Below, one piece after another: positions 1 to 5,624 of a stretch of 6,964 nt of DNA. The notes beneath the pieces are model-generated. The model saw nothing but the letters and a program-made list of their open reading frames with translations, was not told the origin of the DNA and made no database searches. Origin of the DNA: Clostridiales bacterium UBA1446 (GTDB lineage: Bacteria; Bacillota; Clostridia; Oscillospirales; Oscillospiraceae). Made by a program: the position numbers and the translations under genes. The DNA lies in NCBI GenBank assembly GCA_002329245.1, contig DCTG01000005.1, positions 6,731 to 13,694 on the forward strand, written 5' to 3'. The number at the start of each line of letters is the position of its first letter. Position 1 is the first letter of the stretch.

Positions 1-20
1 CGATCAAGCCGATGCAAGAT

Positions 21-46
21 AAAAAAGGGCGAAGGAAGGCGCGCCC
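21..46 (-). terminator. possible intrinsic terminator downstream of eutH
   Basis: Read on the minus strand, GGGCG (complement of 42-46) can pair with CGCCC (complement of 27-31) across a 10-nt loop, and six T residues (complement of 21-26) follow directly. The stem is only five base pairs but all G/C. It lies about 175 nt past the eutH stop codon and would end leftward transcription of eutH. The short stem and long loop keep confidence low. Confidence 0.35.
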
Positions 47-76
47 CCAATAAAGTAGTATTTGTACGGCATAGGA

Positions 77-113
77 GTTGCCACAAAACTTTCGTTTTGC
101 GACAACCCTTTTT
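77..113 (+). terminator. hairpin terminator for a plus-strand unit entering from the left
   Basis: Bases 77-89 and 94-106 form a 13-bp stem with two mismatched positions on the plus strand, closed by a 4-nt TTTC loop. On the minus strand these two positions become G-U pairs and the loop is GAAA. CC and then five T residues (109-113) follow on the plus strand, so the orientation suits a rightward transcript coming from outside the window, convergent with eutH. There is no T tract on the minus-strand side, so for eutH mRNA it would be only a stable 3'-UTR hairpin. Confidence 0.5.
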
Positions 114-218
114 GTTATCACATTCCGCTTGCCGACCGCCACATCTGAATGTTCCTTGATACTTCCATATTGGGTGTCAGCTAATGCGTCCTTCGCCTTT
201 TTCAGCGTCTTTCTCGTA

Positions 219-1322
219 TTACTCCGCGATTTTTTCCTTCATTTCCGGGAAAAGCCGAGCGCCAAACGCCACGCTGAGGGGCAAAGCGAACACACCCGCG
301 ATAATTTTCGCGACTATCATGGGGGCGATCATGGAAGGATCGATCGCAGAGGCAAAGCCCAAATGCGCGCCAAGCATGTTGGCGACGGAGGCGGAATAAG
401 CCGCCACGATGACCTTGCCGCGGGGGTTCATGTCCTTGTAGGTGGCAAAAGCCGGCACAATCGTGGCAAGCGAAACTAATAAGGCAAGCATGGAAGCCTT
501 GTCGATTCCGGCGTGCCGGCCGACCCGATCCAGAGGACGCTGAAATAGCTTCGTCAAAAACCGGATCAGCGGCAGGGAACCGGCGAGAATCAGCACGACG
601 GAACCCACTGTCTGAAAACCGGAGGAAATTGGATTCATGCCCGGAAGGATTACAAATCCGGTGAGCTTTTCCACGGCCGCGCAGAGCAGGCCGAAGGTGA
701 TGACTACCTTCAGAAAGAGGGAAAATATAGAGAAGGCCTTAACGATAAGGTTTGGAATCAGATACAACCCGATTGCGATGATAACGGCAATCAGAAAAAC
801 GGGCACAAGGTTATAAAGCACGGTAACGGCGGGGATTTCGGCCATAAGGCCTCCAACGAAGCAGCCAATGGGATCGACGATAAAAGCGGACAGGATGCCC
901 AACGCCAGATACTTGGTGTCTTCCTTTTTGATCAATCCGCAGGCGACCGGAATGGTGAAAGAAATGACGGTACCCATCACGGCCGCTACGACAAGGCCGG
1001 AAAACAGCGCGAGCTTCGGGTCGGAGGCCAATTCCGCCGCGATGGCGTAGCCGCCGGAATCCGGGGCTAAAAAGGAAGCGGAAAACATAGCCGCGTCGGC
1101 CCGCAGGAAACGATATACGGGGACGACAATGGGCTGCAGTAGCTTGGCGATGACTGGCGCGATGCAGGAAAGACCCACGATGCAAAGCGCGACGTTTCCC
1201 ATAAAGGAAAAACCGCGCTCCAGTTCCTCGCCGAATCCGAATCGGTTCCCGATAATGCGGTCCAGGCAGCCTAAAGCGAAGAACACCGCCATGATGATGA
1301 GTATTATTTGGTTAGCATTCAT
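219..1322 (-). CDS. eutH: ethanolamine permease EutH
   Basis: A 367-residue, very hydrophobic protein with about ten predicted membrane helices, recognised as the EutH family. EutH moves ethanolamine (by facilitated diffusion where it has been studied) across the cytoplasmic membrane to feed ethanolamine ammonia-lyase. Family-like stretches include GFGEELERGF at about 29-38 followed by a membrane helix, the segment FLAPDSGGYAIA at 84-95, the polar Asp-Pro pair at 150-151 inside a helix (IVDPIGCF), and the C-terminal region NMLGAHLGFAS at 315-325. Length is usual for the family. The ATG start is supported by GGAGG (complement of 1330-1334) seven bases upstream. No other eut genes (ammonia-lyase, shell proteins, EutVW) are in the window, and terminator-like hairpins follow, so this is a stand-alone gene here. 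The family call is secure; the substrate is inferred from family membership. Confidence 0.93.
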   Translation of the reverse strand: MNANQIILIIMAVFFALGCLDRIIGNRFGFGEELERGFSFMGNVALCIVGLSCIAPVIAKLLQPIVVPVYRFLRADAAMFSASFLAPDSGGYAIAAELASDPKLALFSGLVVAAVMGTVISFTIPVACGLIKKEDTKYLALGILSAFIVDPIGCFVGGLMAEIPAVTVLYNLVPVFLIAVIIAIGLYLIPNLIVKAFSIFSLFLKVVITFGLLCAAVEKLTGFVILPGMNPISSGFQTVGSVVLILAGSLPLIRFLTKLFQRPLDRVGRHAGIDKASMLALLVSLATIVPAFATYKDMNPRGKVIVAAYSASVANMLGAHLGFASAIDPSMIAPMIVAKIIAGVFALPLSVAFGARLFPEMKEKIAE

Positions 1323-1488
1323 TGGTTTGCCTCCGTACTATTTGTCAAACAGGGGTAAGTTCCCCGCCTATTCCATGCGTCCGGCCTTCCCCTATGAAAA
1401 ATTGCGGATAAATCGAATTGGGGCATTGCGTGCTTGCAGTTTGCCGGTATCGAAAACGAACTGTTTTTGTCGAATCTATCCAAGAACG

Positions 1489-1517
1489 ATTGTATCTCAT
1501 TTCTGCTCGTTTGGCAA
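1489..1517 (-). promoter_or_regulatory. candidate sigma-A promoter of eutH
   Basis: On the minus strand TTGCCA (complement of 1512-1517) and TACAAT (complement of 1489-1494) are separated by exactly 17 bp, a good match to the housekeeping promoter consensus. The start of transcription would lie near 1482, giving a leader of about 160 nt. The -35 box overlaps a palindrome (1507-1521), a plausible operator position. Confidence 0.5.
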
Positions 1518-1521
1518 ACGA
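1507..1521. repeat. 15-bp palindrome over the eutH -35 box
   Basis: TCGTTTG and CAAACGA are perfect inverted 7-bp arms around a single central G. The palindrome overlaps the -35 hexamer of the candidate eutH promoter, so a protein bound here could block RNA polymerase. No regulator gene next to it identifies the binding protein. Confidence 0.5.
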
Positions 1522-1634
1522 AAGAGCCGTTTCCGGCTGTATATAACGAAAACACCATAGGAAGCTCTTCCCGAAAAGGCCGATTCCCGGCCGCGCCCCT
1601 GGAGTATGGTCTTTGAACCTTTGGCTCATTTTCA

Positions 1635-1664
1635 TTGAAAACATACGCGGGATTGTATTATAAT
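1635..1664 (+). promoter_or_regulatory. candidate sigma-A promoter of the flavoprotein gene
   Basis: TTGAAA at 1635-1640 and a perfect TATAAT at 1659-1664 are spaced by 18 bp. Transcription would start near 1671, about 180 nt before the ATG at 1850. A weaker alternative closer to the gene is GTGACA at 1728-1733 with TATCAA at 1751-1756 (17-bp spacing). Confidence 0.6.
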
Positions 1665-1695
1665 GGTAATAACAGCCGTAAGGCATGCATCTCAT

Positions 1696-1790
1696 CCGCC
1701 GCAGTTTCGTATGAAAGATATTTTCGGGTGACAAGTTTATTTACTTTTCATATCAAGGACAATCGAATGCGCGATCAAGCGTTGCGGCGG
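1696..1790 (+). ncRNA. candidate structured 5' leader element of the flavoprotein mRNA
   Basis: Between the candidate promoter and the ribosome binding site, three nested or adjacent pairings can form. CCGCCGCA at 1696-1703 pairs perfectly with TGCGGCGG at 1783-1790 and extends by two G-U pairs. Inside it, TATGAAA at 1710-1716 pairs with TTTCATA at 1746-1752 and also extends by wobble pairs. ATCG at 1762-1765 pairs with CGAT at 1772-1775. The arrangement resembles a three-way junction. It does not match any riboswitch class I can recall, including FMN, and some complementarity could be chance. Confidence 0.25.
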
Positions 1791-1849
1791 CAGCGTTTTC
1801 GATTTAGCGTATATGCGAGGGACAAGCGCAATTGAATGGAGGGAACAGA

Positions 1850-2488
1850 ATGAAAATAGTAGCGATCAACGCGAGCGCGCGAAAAAACGGGAACTCGGCC
1901 GAAATGCTCCGCCACGCGATCAAGGGGGCGGAATCGGAAGGAGCGGAGGTTACCCCGGTCCATTTGTATGACCTCAATTACAAAGGCTGCACCGGCTGCG
2001 TATCCTGCAAACTTTTAGGCGGCAAGAGCTTCGGGCGATGCGCCCAAAGAGACGACCTGACGCCCGTATTGGAGGCCGCCGTCGAAGCGGACGCGCTTCT
2101 GCTAAGCACCCCGGTCTATTGGGACGATGTGACCGGCATGCTCCGTTCGTTTTTGGAGCGCTTCTGGTTTCCGACCTTCACGTATTCGAAGTCGGGAAAG
2201 CTTGCCTACCCCAAACGCATCAGGGTTGGCATGATCTTCACGACGAACGCGCCCAGCGAGTTTTATAAGGATTTCTATCCCGGCATGAAAGAAAAGATGG
2301 AATGGCTGATTGGCGAAACGGAATTCGTCTGCGCGGAGAAAACATGGCAGTTTGAAGACTATTCCAAATATGCCTCCGAATGGTTCGACGTGGAGGAGAG
2401 GAAGCGCCAGCGCAGGGAAGTTTTCCCGGAGGAATGCAAAAGGGCGTATGAAATGGGAAAGCGCATTGCCGCAGCGGGAAAGATTTGA
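1850..2488 (+). CDS. flavodoxin-family NAD(P)H-dependent FMN oxidoreductase with Cys cluster
   Basis: A 212-residue soluble flavodoxin-fold protein. The N-terminal strand MKIVAINAS is followed by the FMN phosphate-binding loop SARKNGNS (residues 9-16). The second flavin contact region is TPVYWDDVTGMLRSFLERF (87-105). Cysteines 47, 50, 53 and 64 form a C-x2-C-x2-C-x10-C cluster. This recalls the compact cluster of iron-sulfur flavoproteins (Isf family), which bind 4Fe-4S plus FMN, although the last spacing is longer than in the classical examples. Such proteins pass electrons from NAD(P)H or ferredoxin to quinones, oxygen species or metals; the substrate here is unknown. I chose the ATG at 1850 rather than the in-frame TTG at 1832 because GGAGGG (1838-1843) sits six bases before it. 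The gene is monocistronic: a long leader precedes it, a hairpin terminator follows, and the convergent neighbour is an MFS gene. Confidence 0.88.
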   Translation: MKIVAINASARKNGNSAEMLRHAIKGAESEGAEVTPVHLYDLNYKGCTGCVSCKLLGGKSFGRCAQRDDLTPVLEAAVEADALLLSTPVYWDDVTGMLRSFLERFWFPTFTYSKSGKLAYPKRIRVGMIFTTNAPSEFYKDFYPGMKEKMEWLIGETEFVCAEKTWQFEDYSKYASEWFDVEERKRQRREVFPEECKRAYEMGKRIAAAGKI

Positions 2489-2513
2489 CGGCTTAATAAG
2501 AGGATACCATAGC

Positions 2514-2562
2514 AAAAGCGCGCGTCGAAAACGTTTTTCAGAACGTACGGCGGCGCGTTTTT
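2514..2562. terminator. terminator between the convergent flavoprotein and MFS genes
   Basis: CGCGCGTCG at 2519-2527 pairs with CGGCGGCGCG at 2548-2557, with one bulged G and one wobble. A run of five T (2558-2562) follows on the plus strand and a run of four A (2514-2517) precedes it. It therefore suits the flavoprotein mRNA and can also act on leftward MFS transcripts. The flavoprotein stop codon is 26 nt upstream. Confidence 0.65.
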
Positions 2563-2611
2563 GTTTCGGCGAAGCATTGGACGCTGAATTAATTAAAGCC
2601 TCTTTATTCTC

Positions 2612-3871
2612 TCAGGATTCTTCCCCCGCTTTTTCCGCTTCCGGACGGTAGGGGGCGACCTTCTTAAGCAGGTACTGGAATACCGTCGTCAGAACGGGAA
2701 TAAGCACGGAAGCTCCGATTGCGATGCGCAATCCATACTGCTCAGGTGTGAGAGCAATGCCCTGCGGGGCGCGTGCGGCAAAAAAGTCGGAGAGCACGCC
2801 AATCGCCTGCCCCGCGACGGCCGAGCCCAAATCGCCCACGCCGCAGAGAACGCCGAAGACAAGAACGCCCGCAAACGGCAGTTTGTTCGAGGCGACAAGC
2901 AGGATACCGGGCCACATCATGCAGGTGCAGATTCCGATAAGCCCGAATGCGACCATCACCAGCCAAAAGTTGGGTGCCAGCGCTAAAATCGAGTAGGCGA
3001 GAATGGAAATGGCGCCGCCCCAGATCATGGCGTTATGAATGTTCAGCTTTTTACCTCGCGTGCCGTAGAGGAACCGGCCGATGCCCATCATTACGGCGTA
3101 AGTACAAAGCCCTCCAACGTCTCCGACCACCTTGTCCAGGCCGAGCCCCCGCTCCAAATAGGTCGAACCCCACTGGACGACTAAGATCTCCGTAGCCGCG
3201 CTGAAGAAAATGGTGAGAGCAGCGAGAATGAAAACGGGGTGGCGGAGCATAGTTCCCATTTTCATGGTTTTATGCTCGGCCTTGATAACGGGAAGCGGAA
3301 CGGCTGTAAACAACAGGCCGTTGAGAAACGGAACCACCGCCCAGATCAGGACGACCACATACCAGTTTTCATTTCCGAAGAAATGAAGGTAAAAGGTTGT
3401 AATCAGCGCCGCGAGTAAAAGGCCGATCGCGTAGAAGGTATGGAGAAAAGCCATGGAGGAGCTTTTGTTCTCCGAGGGGAGAGAAGTGATGACAGGGTTT
3501 AAGAGCAGTTCCATCAGGCCCGCGCCGCAGGAAAAGAAAACGGTGCCGACGACAAGCGGTAAAAAAACAAAACCGGGCGCGATCCAGGGGGATAAAGCGA
3601 ATATTACAAAGCCGGCCGAGATGCCAAGCTGTGCGCCGATCAGAAACGGACGGTAGCCGAACCGATTAATTGCATTGCCGAAGAAAAAATCGGCTGCAAG
3701 CTGTACCACAAAGTTAATCAAAACCAACGAGCCAATCTGCGTAAAGCTGATGTTATAGAGAAGCTTCAGGGGAATAAACAGAAAGGGCGAAATATTTACC
3801 GCCGCGCCCTGAATCAGACATCCGACATTGCAGAAAGCAACCGTATGTCTGTATGTAAACCCCGTCAGCAT
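2612..3871 (-). CDS. MFS transporter, FucP-like (sugar/H+ symporter family)
   Basis: A 419-residue protein with the usual MFS length and 12 predicted helices (roughly 9-37, 43-65, 74-95, 98-122, 137-163, 168-191, 210-233, 249-270, 278-299, 301-327, 334-362, 381-404). A degenerate MFS loop signature, GNAINRFGYRPF (65-76), lies between helices 2 and 3. Helix 4 carries G-x-G-x-x-E-x-x-x-N-P (Glu121, Asn125, Pro126) followed by T-x-L-x-x-E. This resembles the corresponding segment of the fucose permease FucP, where the glutamate takes part in proton coupling. The charged C-terminal tail (about 403-419) is cytoplasmic. The ATG start has GGAGG (complement of 3879-3883) seven bases upstream. The gene has its own promoter (3919-3947). 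No sugar catabolic gene adjoins it, so the substrate is not determined; a sugar is only a family-based guess. Confidence 0.85.
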   Translation of the reverse strand: MLTGFTYRHTVAFCNVGCLIQGAAVNISPFLFIPLKLLYNISFTQIGSLVLINFVVQLAADFFFGNAINRFGYRPFLIGAQLGISAGFVIFALSPWIAPGFVFLPLVVGTVFFSCGAGLMELLLNPVITSLPSENKSSSMAFLHTFYAIGLLLAALITTFYLHFFGNENWYVVVLIWAVVPFLNGLLFTAVPLPVIKAEHKTMKMGTMLRHPVFILAALTIFFSAATEILVVQWGSTYLERGLGLDKVVGDVGGLCTYAVMMGIGRFLYGTRGKKLNIHNAMIWGGAISILAYSILALAPNFWLVMVAFGLIGICTCMMWPGILLVASNKLPFAGVLVFGVLCGVGDLGSAVAGQAIGVLSDFFAARAPQGIALTPEQYGLRIAIGASVLIPVLTTVFQYLLKKVAPYRPEAEKAGEES

Positions 3872-3918
3872 GATAATTCCTCCGTTTCCTCTTGCCCAAA
3901 GAAAACATATTCCCTTTC

Positions 3919-3947
3919 ACTATACATGGATTTGAAGCATCCGGCAA
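3919..3947 (-). promoter_or_regulatory. candidate sigma-A promoter of the MFS gene
   Basis: On the minus strand TTGCCG (complement of 3942-3947) and TATAGT (complement of 3919-3924) are spaced by 17 bp. The start would fall near 3912, giving a short leader of about 40 nt before the ATG at 3871. Confidence 0.55.
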
Positions 3948-3969
3948 GTGGATGAGGGCAGGGATTGTA

Positions 3970-4011
3970 CTCAATTATTTTCATGCGGGTAAGTAATTGA
4001 GATATTGAGAC
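3970..4011. repeat. dyad and short direct repeat upstream of the MFS promoter
   Basis: CTCAATTA (3970-3977) and TAATTGAG (3994-4001) are perfect 8-bp inverted arms with a 16-bp spacer. ATTGAGAT (3996-4003) is followed immediately by the near-copy ATTGAGAC (4004-4011). The arms begin 22 bp upstream of the -35 box, where an activator would bind. The binding protein is unknown. Confidence 0.4.
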
Positions 4012-4028
4012 ATAGCCTCCGCTTGCCT

Positions 4029-4074
4029 GAAAAGGACGGTCTCCCGGCTTTCGCCGCGGGAGACCGTCCTTTTC
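4029..4074. terminator. strong bidirectional hairpin terminator of the DUF2935 gene
   Basis: Bases 4029-4046 and 4057-4074 are perfect 18-bp inverted arms. GGC/GCC can add three inner pairs, leaving a tetraloop and one bulged G. The arms end in AAAA on the left and TTTT on the right, so each strand has a U run at the base of the stem. It starts 23 bp past the stop codon of the leftward DUF2935 gene and separates that gene from the MFS gene, so the two are not one operon. Confidence 0.85.
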
Positions 4075-4096
4075 AAACTGTATTCAGCCTTAAGAT

Positions 4097-4972
4097 CTAC
4101 GATTGCATCAGATAAATAAAATGATTGGCTTCCCTGAGCAGATGATCCGTAAAGAGAGGGAGCATGATGGACTTAACCTTGCATTCGATGATTGCCCGCG
4201 TTGTATTAGCCTTGAATTCGCTGAACGCCTCCGTATCCGCCAATGCTTCGCCGTTTATAAACTGCAATTCGGTTTGCAGAAGCGATTCAAAGGCATGGGC
4301 GAACTGGTTCGCGATTTCGATGGGCTTTTTTTCAGTCGGATCGAAAAGGCCGCGCATGACCGCCGCATGCTCCGCCATATTGTGCAGCCAGACTTCTTTG
4401 TACCCGGCCGCCACGGTTTCGTCCCGCCTTTGCAGCCTCTGCAGGATTTCGATGTAGTACTGCCCCTCGTGCAGAATGTGTTCAAGAACAGCGGTATACA
4501 TCAGCGTAAACAGGTTGCAGGTGGTTTGGCTGCTGAGTATTTCCGACTTGAATCGGATGAAAGCAATGGTCTGATTGAGGATATTCGTATTGAACTGGGA
4601 TATTTCCTGCTCTTTTCCGGCGGTAATCGGGACATGCGGACTGTATGGTTCGATATCGTACGCCATCCGGGTCAGGTCGCTGTTAATCAGGATCCCCGTG
4701 TGCTTTTGCGTGATCCGTTCCGCTTCTTCGGTATAGCGCGTATAATACTGTCCGGACTGCAGAACATCCTTGGGAAGTGCGCCTCCGGCCAGCCGTATCG
4801 CGGTGGCGAGCAAGCGTTCAAACTGCTGTTTATAACGGTCGGCCTGCGCGCTCAAGAGCCTTGCCGGAGGGAGCATCATGCTTTCCATAAAGATAGCGTG
4901 CTCCTTCATAATTCGAAGCCAGAACAGGTTATACAGGAGGGATAAACGTATGTATTCTTCTCTCGGCAGCAT
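4097..4972 (-). CDS. DUF2935 domain protein (tandem ferritin-like four-helix bundles)
   Basis: A 291-residue, all-helical soluble protein of the DUF2935 family, found mainly in Bacillus and Clostridia and of unknown function. The fold is two related helical bundles, and an internal repeat is visible: WL-x2-M-x-EHA-x2-M occurs at 18-29 and again at 195-206. Each half ends with a second acidic/His helix, FKSEIL...LEHILHEGQYY (141-173) and CKVKSIMLPLFTDHLLREANHF (264-285). The repeated Glu/His sets (E24 H25, E144, E164 H165, E169; E201 H202, D276 H277, E281, H284) suggest a metal site in each half; this is inference. I chose the ATG at 4972 over the in-frame GTG at 4990 because AAGGAG (complement of 4980-4985) lies seven bases before it and overlaps the extension. 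There is no signal peptide. A strong terminator follows, so the gene is monocistronic. Confidence 0.85.
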   Translation of the reverse strand: MLPREEYIRLSLLYNLFWLRIMKEHAIFMESMMLPPARLLSAQADRYKQQFERLLATAIRLAGGALPKDVLQSGQYYTRYTEEAERITQKHTGILINSDLTRMAYDIEPYSPHVPITAGKEQEISQFNTNILNQTIAFIRFKSEILSSQTTCNLFTLMYTAVLEHILHEGQYYIEILQRLQRRDETVAAGYKEVWLHNMAEHAAVMRGLFDPTEKKPIEIANQFAHAFESLLQTELQFINGEALADTEAFSEFKANTTRAIIECKVKSIMLPLFTDHLLREANHFIYLMQS

Positions 4973-4991
4973 ATCGCAACTCCTTATCACT

Positions 4992-5023
4992 TAAGCATAT
5001 GCGCACCAAAAACTCTATGCTTA
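4992..5023. repeat. 8-N16-8 dyad upstream of the DUF2935 gene
   Basis: TAAGCATA (4992-4999) and TATGCTTA (5016-5023) are perfect 8-bp inverted arms with a 16-bp spacer. The dyad starts 20 bp upstream of the ATG and 7 bp upstream of the ribosome binding site. It could be an operator or a leader hairpin. I could not place a convincing -35/-10 pair for this gene. Confidence 0.4.
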
Positions 5024-5036
5024 TGATATTTATTTT

Positions 5037-5525
5037 ATGTATTTCCGCGCATCCTTGTTCCGATCCGATTCATTTTATAGCTGCGATTATTCGAAAATAA
5101 AAAGACTGTCGTTTATACAATCAAGGAAGCTAAACTATGATGATCCAATCACTATTTTTGCATGGGAATTTATAAATAAAGATATCGCAAACTTTGAATT
5201 AAACCCAGGAGTAAATATTATTGACAGTAAGATAACAAGGATAGAGTTAATAGAAACTTTCAATAATTTGGCAGATGCACCTATTGATGTTTATGCACTG
5301 GAATACCGGTTACTTCCTGAAGATTTGAGTAAAGTTGTTTTGGCTGGCGGAATGCAGGTGGATGAGGAAGGCTGGCTTAAAGAAACCAGCAGCATGGGTC
5401 AACCGCTATTAGTTGTATTACGGAACAGCGATTCAGTAGAACTCGTTGGAATTCTATGGACAGCAGAAATAGGTAAGTTAGGATTGGAACCTAAAATTAA
5501 GTCTTTACTAAAACCTAAAGATTAA
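5037..5525 (+). CDS. uncharacterised protein, probably a 5'-truncated remnant
   Basis: The open frame encodes 162 residues, but only residues from about 30 onward look like real protein. The first 30 (MYFRASLFRSDSFYSC...) are Ser/Arg/Tyr-rich, lie in DNA of intermediate composition, and have no ribosome binding site before the ATG. The remainder is a compact mixed alpha/beta domain with FAWEFINKDIANFELNPGV (41-59), YALEYRLLPEDLSKVVLAGG (86-105) and an ending in LLVVLRN...VGILW. From memory, similar segments occur at the C-terminus of larger clostridial membrane or secreted proteins, including some M56/BlaR-like ones; I could not verify this. No alternative ATG in frame gives a better start, and the AAGGAAG/ATG at 5124-5139 opens another frame that stops after 12 codons. 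I infer loss of the 5' part at the composition boundary. Expression is doubtful. Confidence 0.5.
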   Translation: MYFRASLFRSDSFYSCDYSKIKRLSFIQSRKLNYDDPITIFAWEFINKDIANFELNPGVNIIDSKITRIELIETFNNLADAPIDVYALEYRLLPEDLSKVVLAGGMQVDEEGWLKETSSMGQPLLVVLRNSDSVELVGILWTAEIGKLGLEPKIKSLLKPKD

Positions 5526-5538
5526 ATGCAACTGTTGG

Positions 5539-5569
5539 TTGACAGAAATTAAAGTGTAATTGGTAGAAT
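5539..5569 (+). promoter_or_regulatory. candidate promoter of the XRE regulator gene
   Basis: A perfect TTGACA at 5539-5544 is followed by TAGAAT at 5564-5569, preceded by TGG. The 19-bp spacing is longer than optimal. TTGGT occurs at 5535, 5560 and 5583, overlapping both promoter boxes, which fits binding of a repressor, possibly the XRE protein itself. Confidence 0.4.
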
Positions 5570-5624
5570 GCAACCACTCTATTTGGTACTATGCTAATAG
5601 ATGTTATCGAAAGGAGATGACTTA

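Larger units (their letters stand above)
1323..1849. other. divergent intergenic regulatory region between eutH and the flavoprotein gene
   Basis: About 530 bp without a convincing gene. Small open frames here have no ribosome binding site and unprotein-like composition. The region contains a candidate minus-strand promoter for eutH (1489-1517) and a candidate plus-strand promoter for the flavoprotein gene (1635-1664), about 120 bp apart and pointing away from each other. This leaves predicted leaders of about 160 nt and 180 nt. Local structure includes a 15-bp palindrome at 1507-1521, a GGGG/CCCC hairpin at 1352-1365 in the eutH leader, and nested complementary segments at 1696-1790 in the flavoprotein leader. 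A small AGCCG/CGGCT hairpin (1525-1538) and a GGCCG/CGGCC hairpin (1578-1592) lie between the two promoters. Confidence 0.7.

Noticed and set aside
1..72. Minus-strand open frame starting MPYKYYFIGGAP and leaving the window at the left edge
   Set aside because: Only about 23 codons are visible, there is no ribosome binding site, and it runs through a terminator-like hairpin.
180..218. Coding-like minus-strand codons directly after the eutH stop (YEKDAEKGEGRIS)
   Set aside because: I considered a nonsense mutation cutting a longer tail, but EutH already has normal length at its TAA and the next stop comes after 13 codons.
78..479. 133-residue plus-strand frame
   Set aside because: It overlaps the 3' part of eutH on the other strand and runs through the terminator hairpin; no ribosome binding site.
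1323..1481. EutVW-type antiterminator (dual hairpins) in the eutH leader
   Set aside because: Only one clear hairpin with a six-base loop was seen (1352-1365; loop AACUUA on the mRNA). It lacks the G expected at loop position 4, and no second matching hairpin or terminator was found.
1345..1734. 129-residue minus-strand frame upstream of eutH
   Set aside because: It lies in the regulatory region and contains both candidate promoters; low-complexity, Arg/Tyr/Cys-rich translation and no ribosome binding site.
4103..4945. 280-residue open frame on the plus strand, antisense to the DUF2935 gene
   Set aside because: It is the complementary-strand reading of a gene with clear family motifs, has no good ribosome binding site and gives no recognisable protein.
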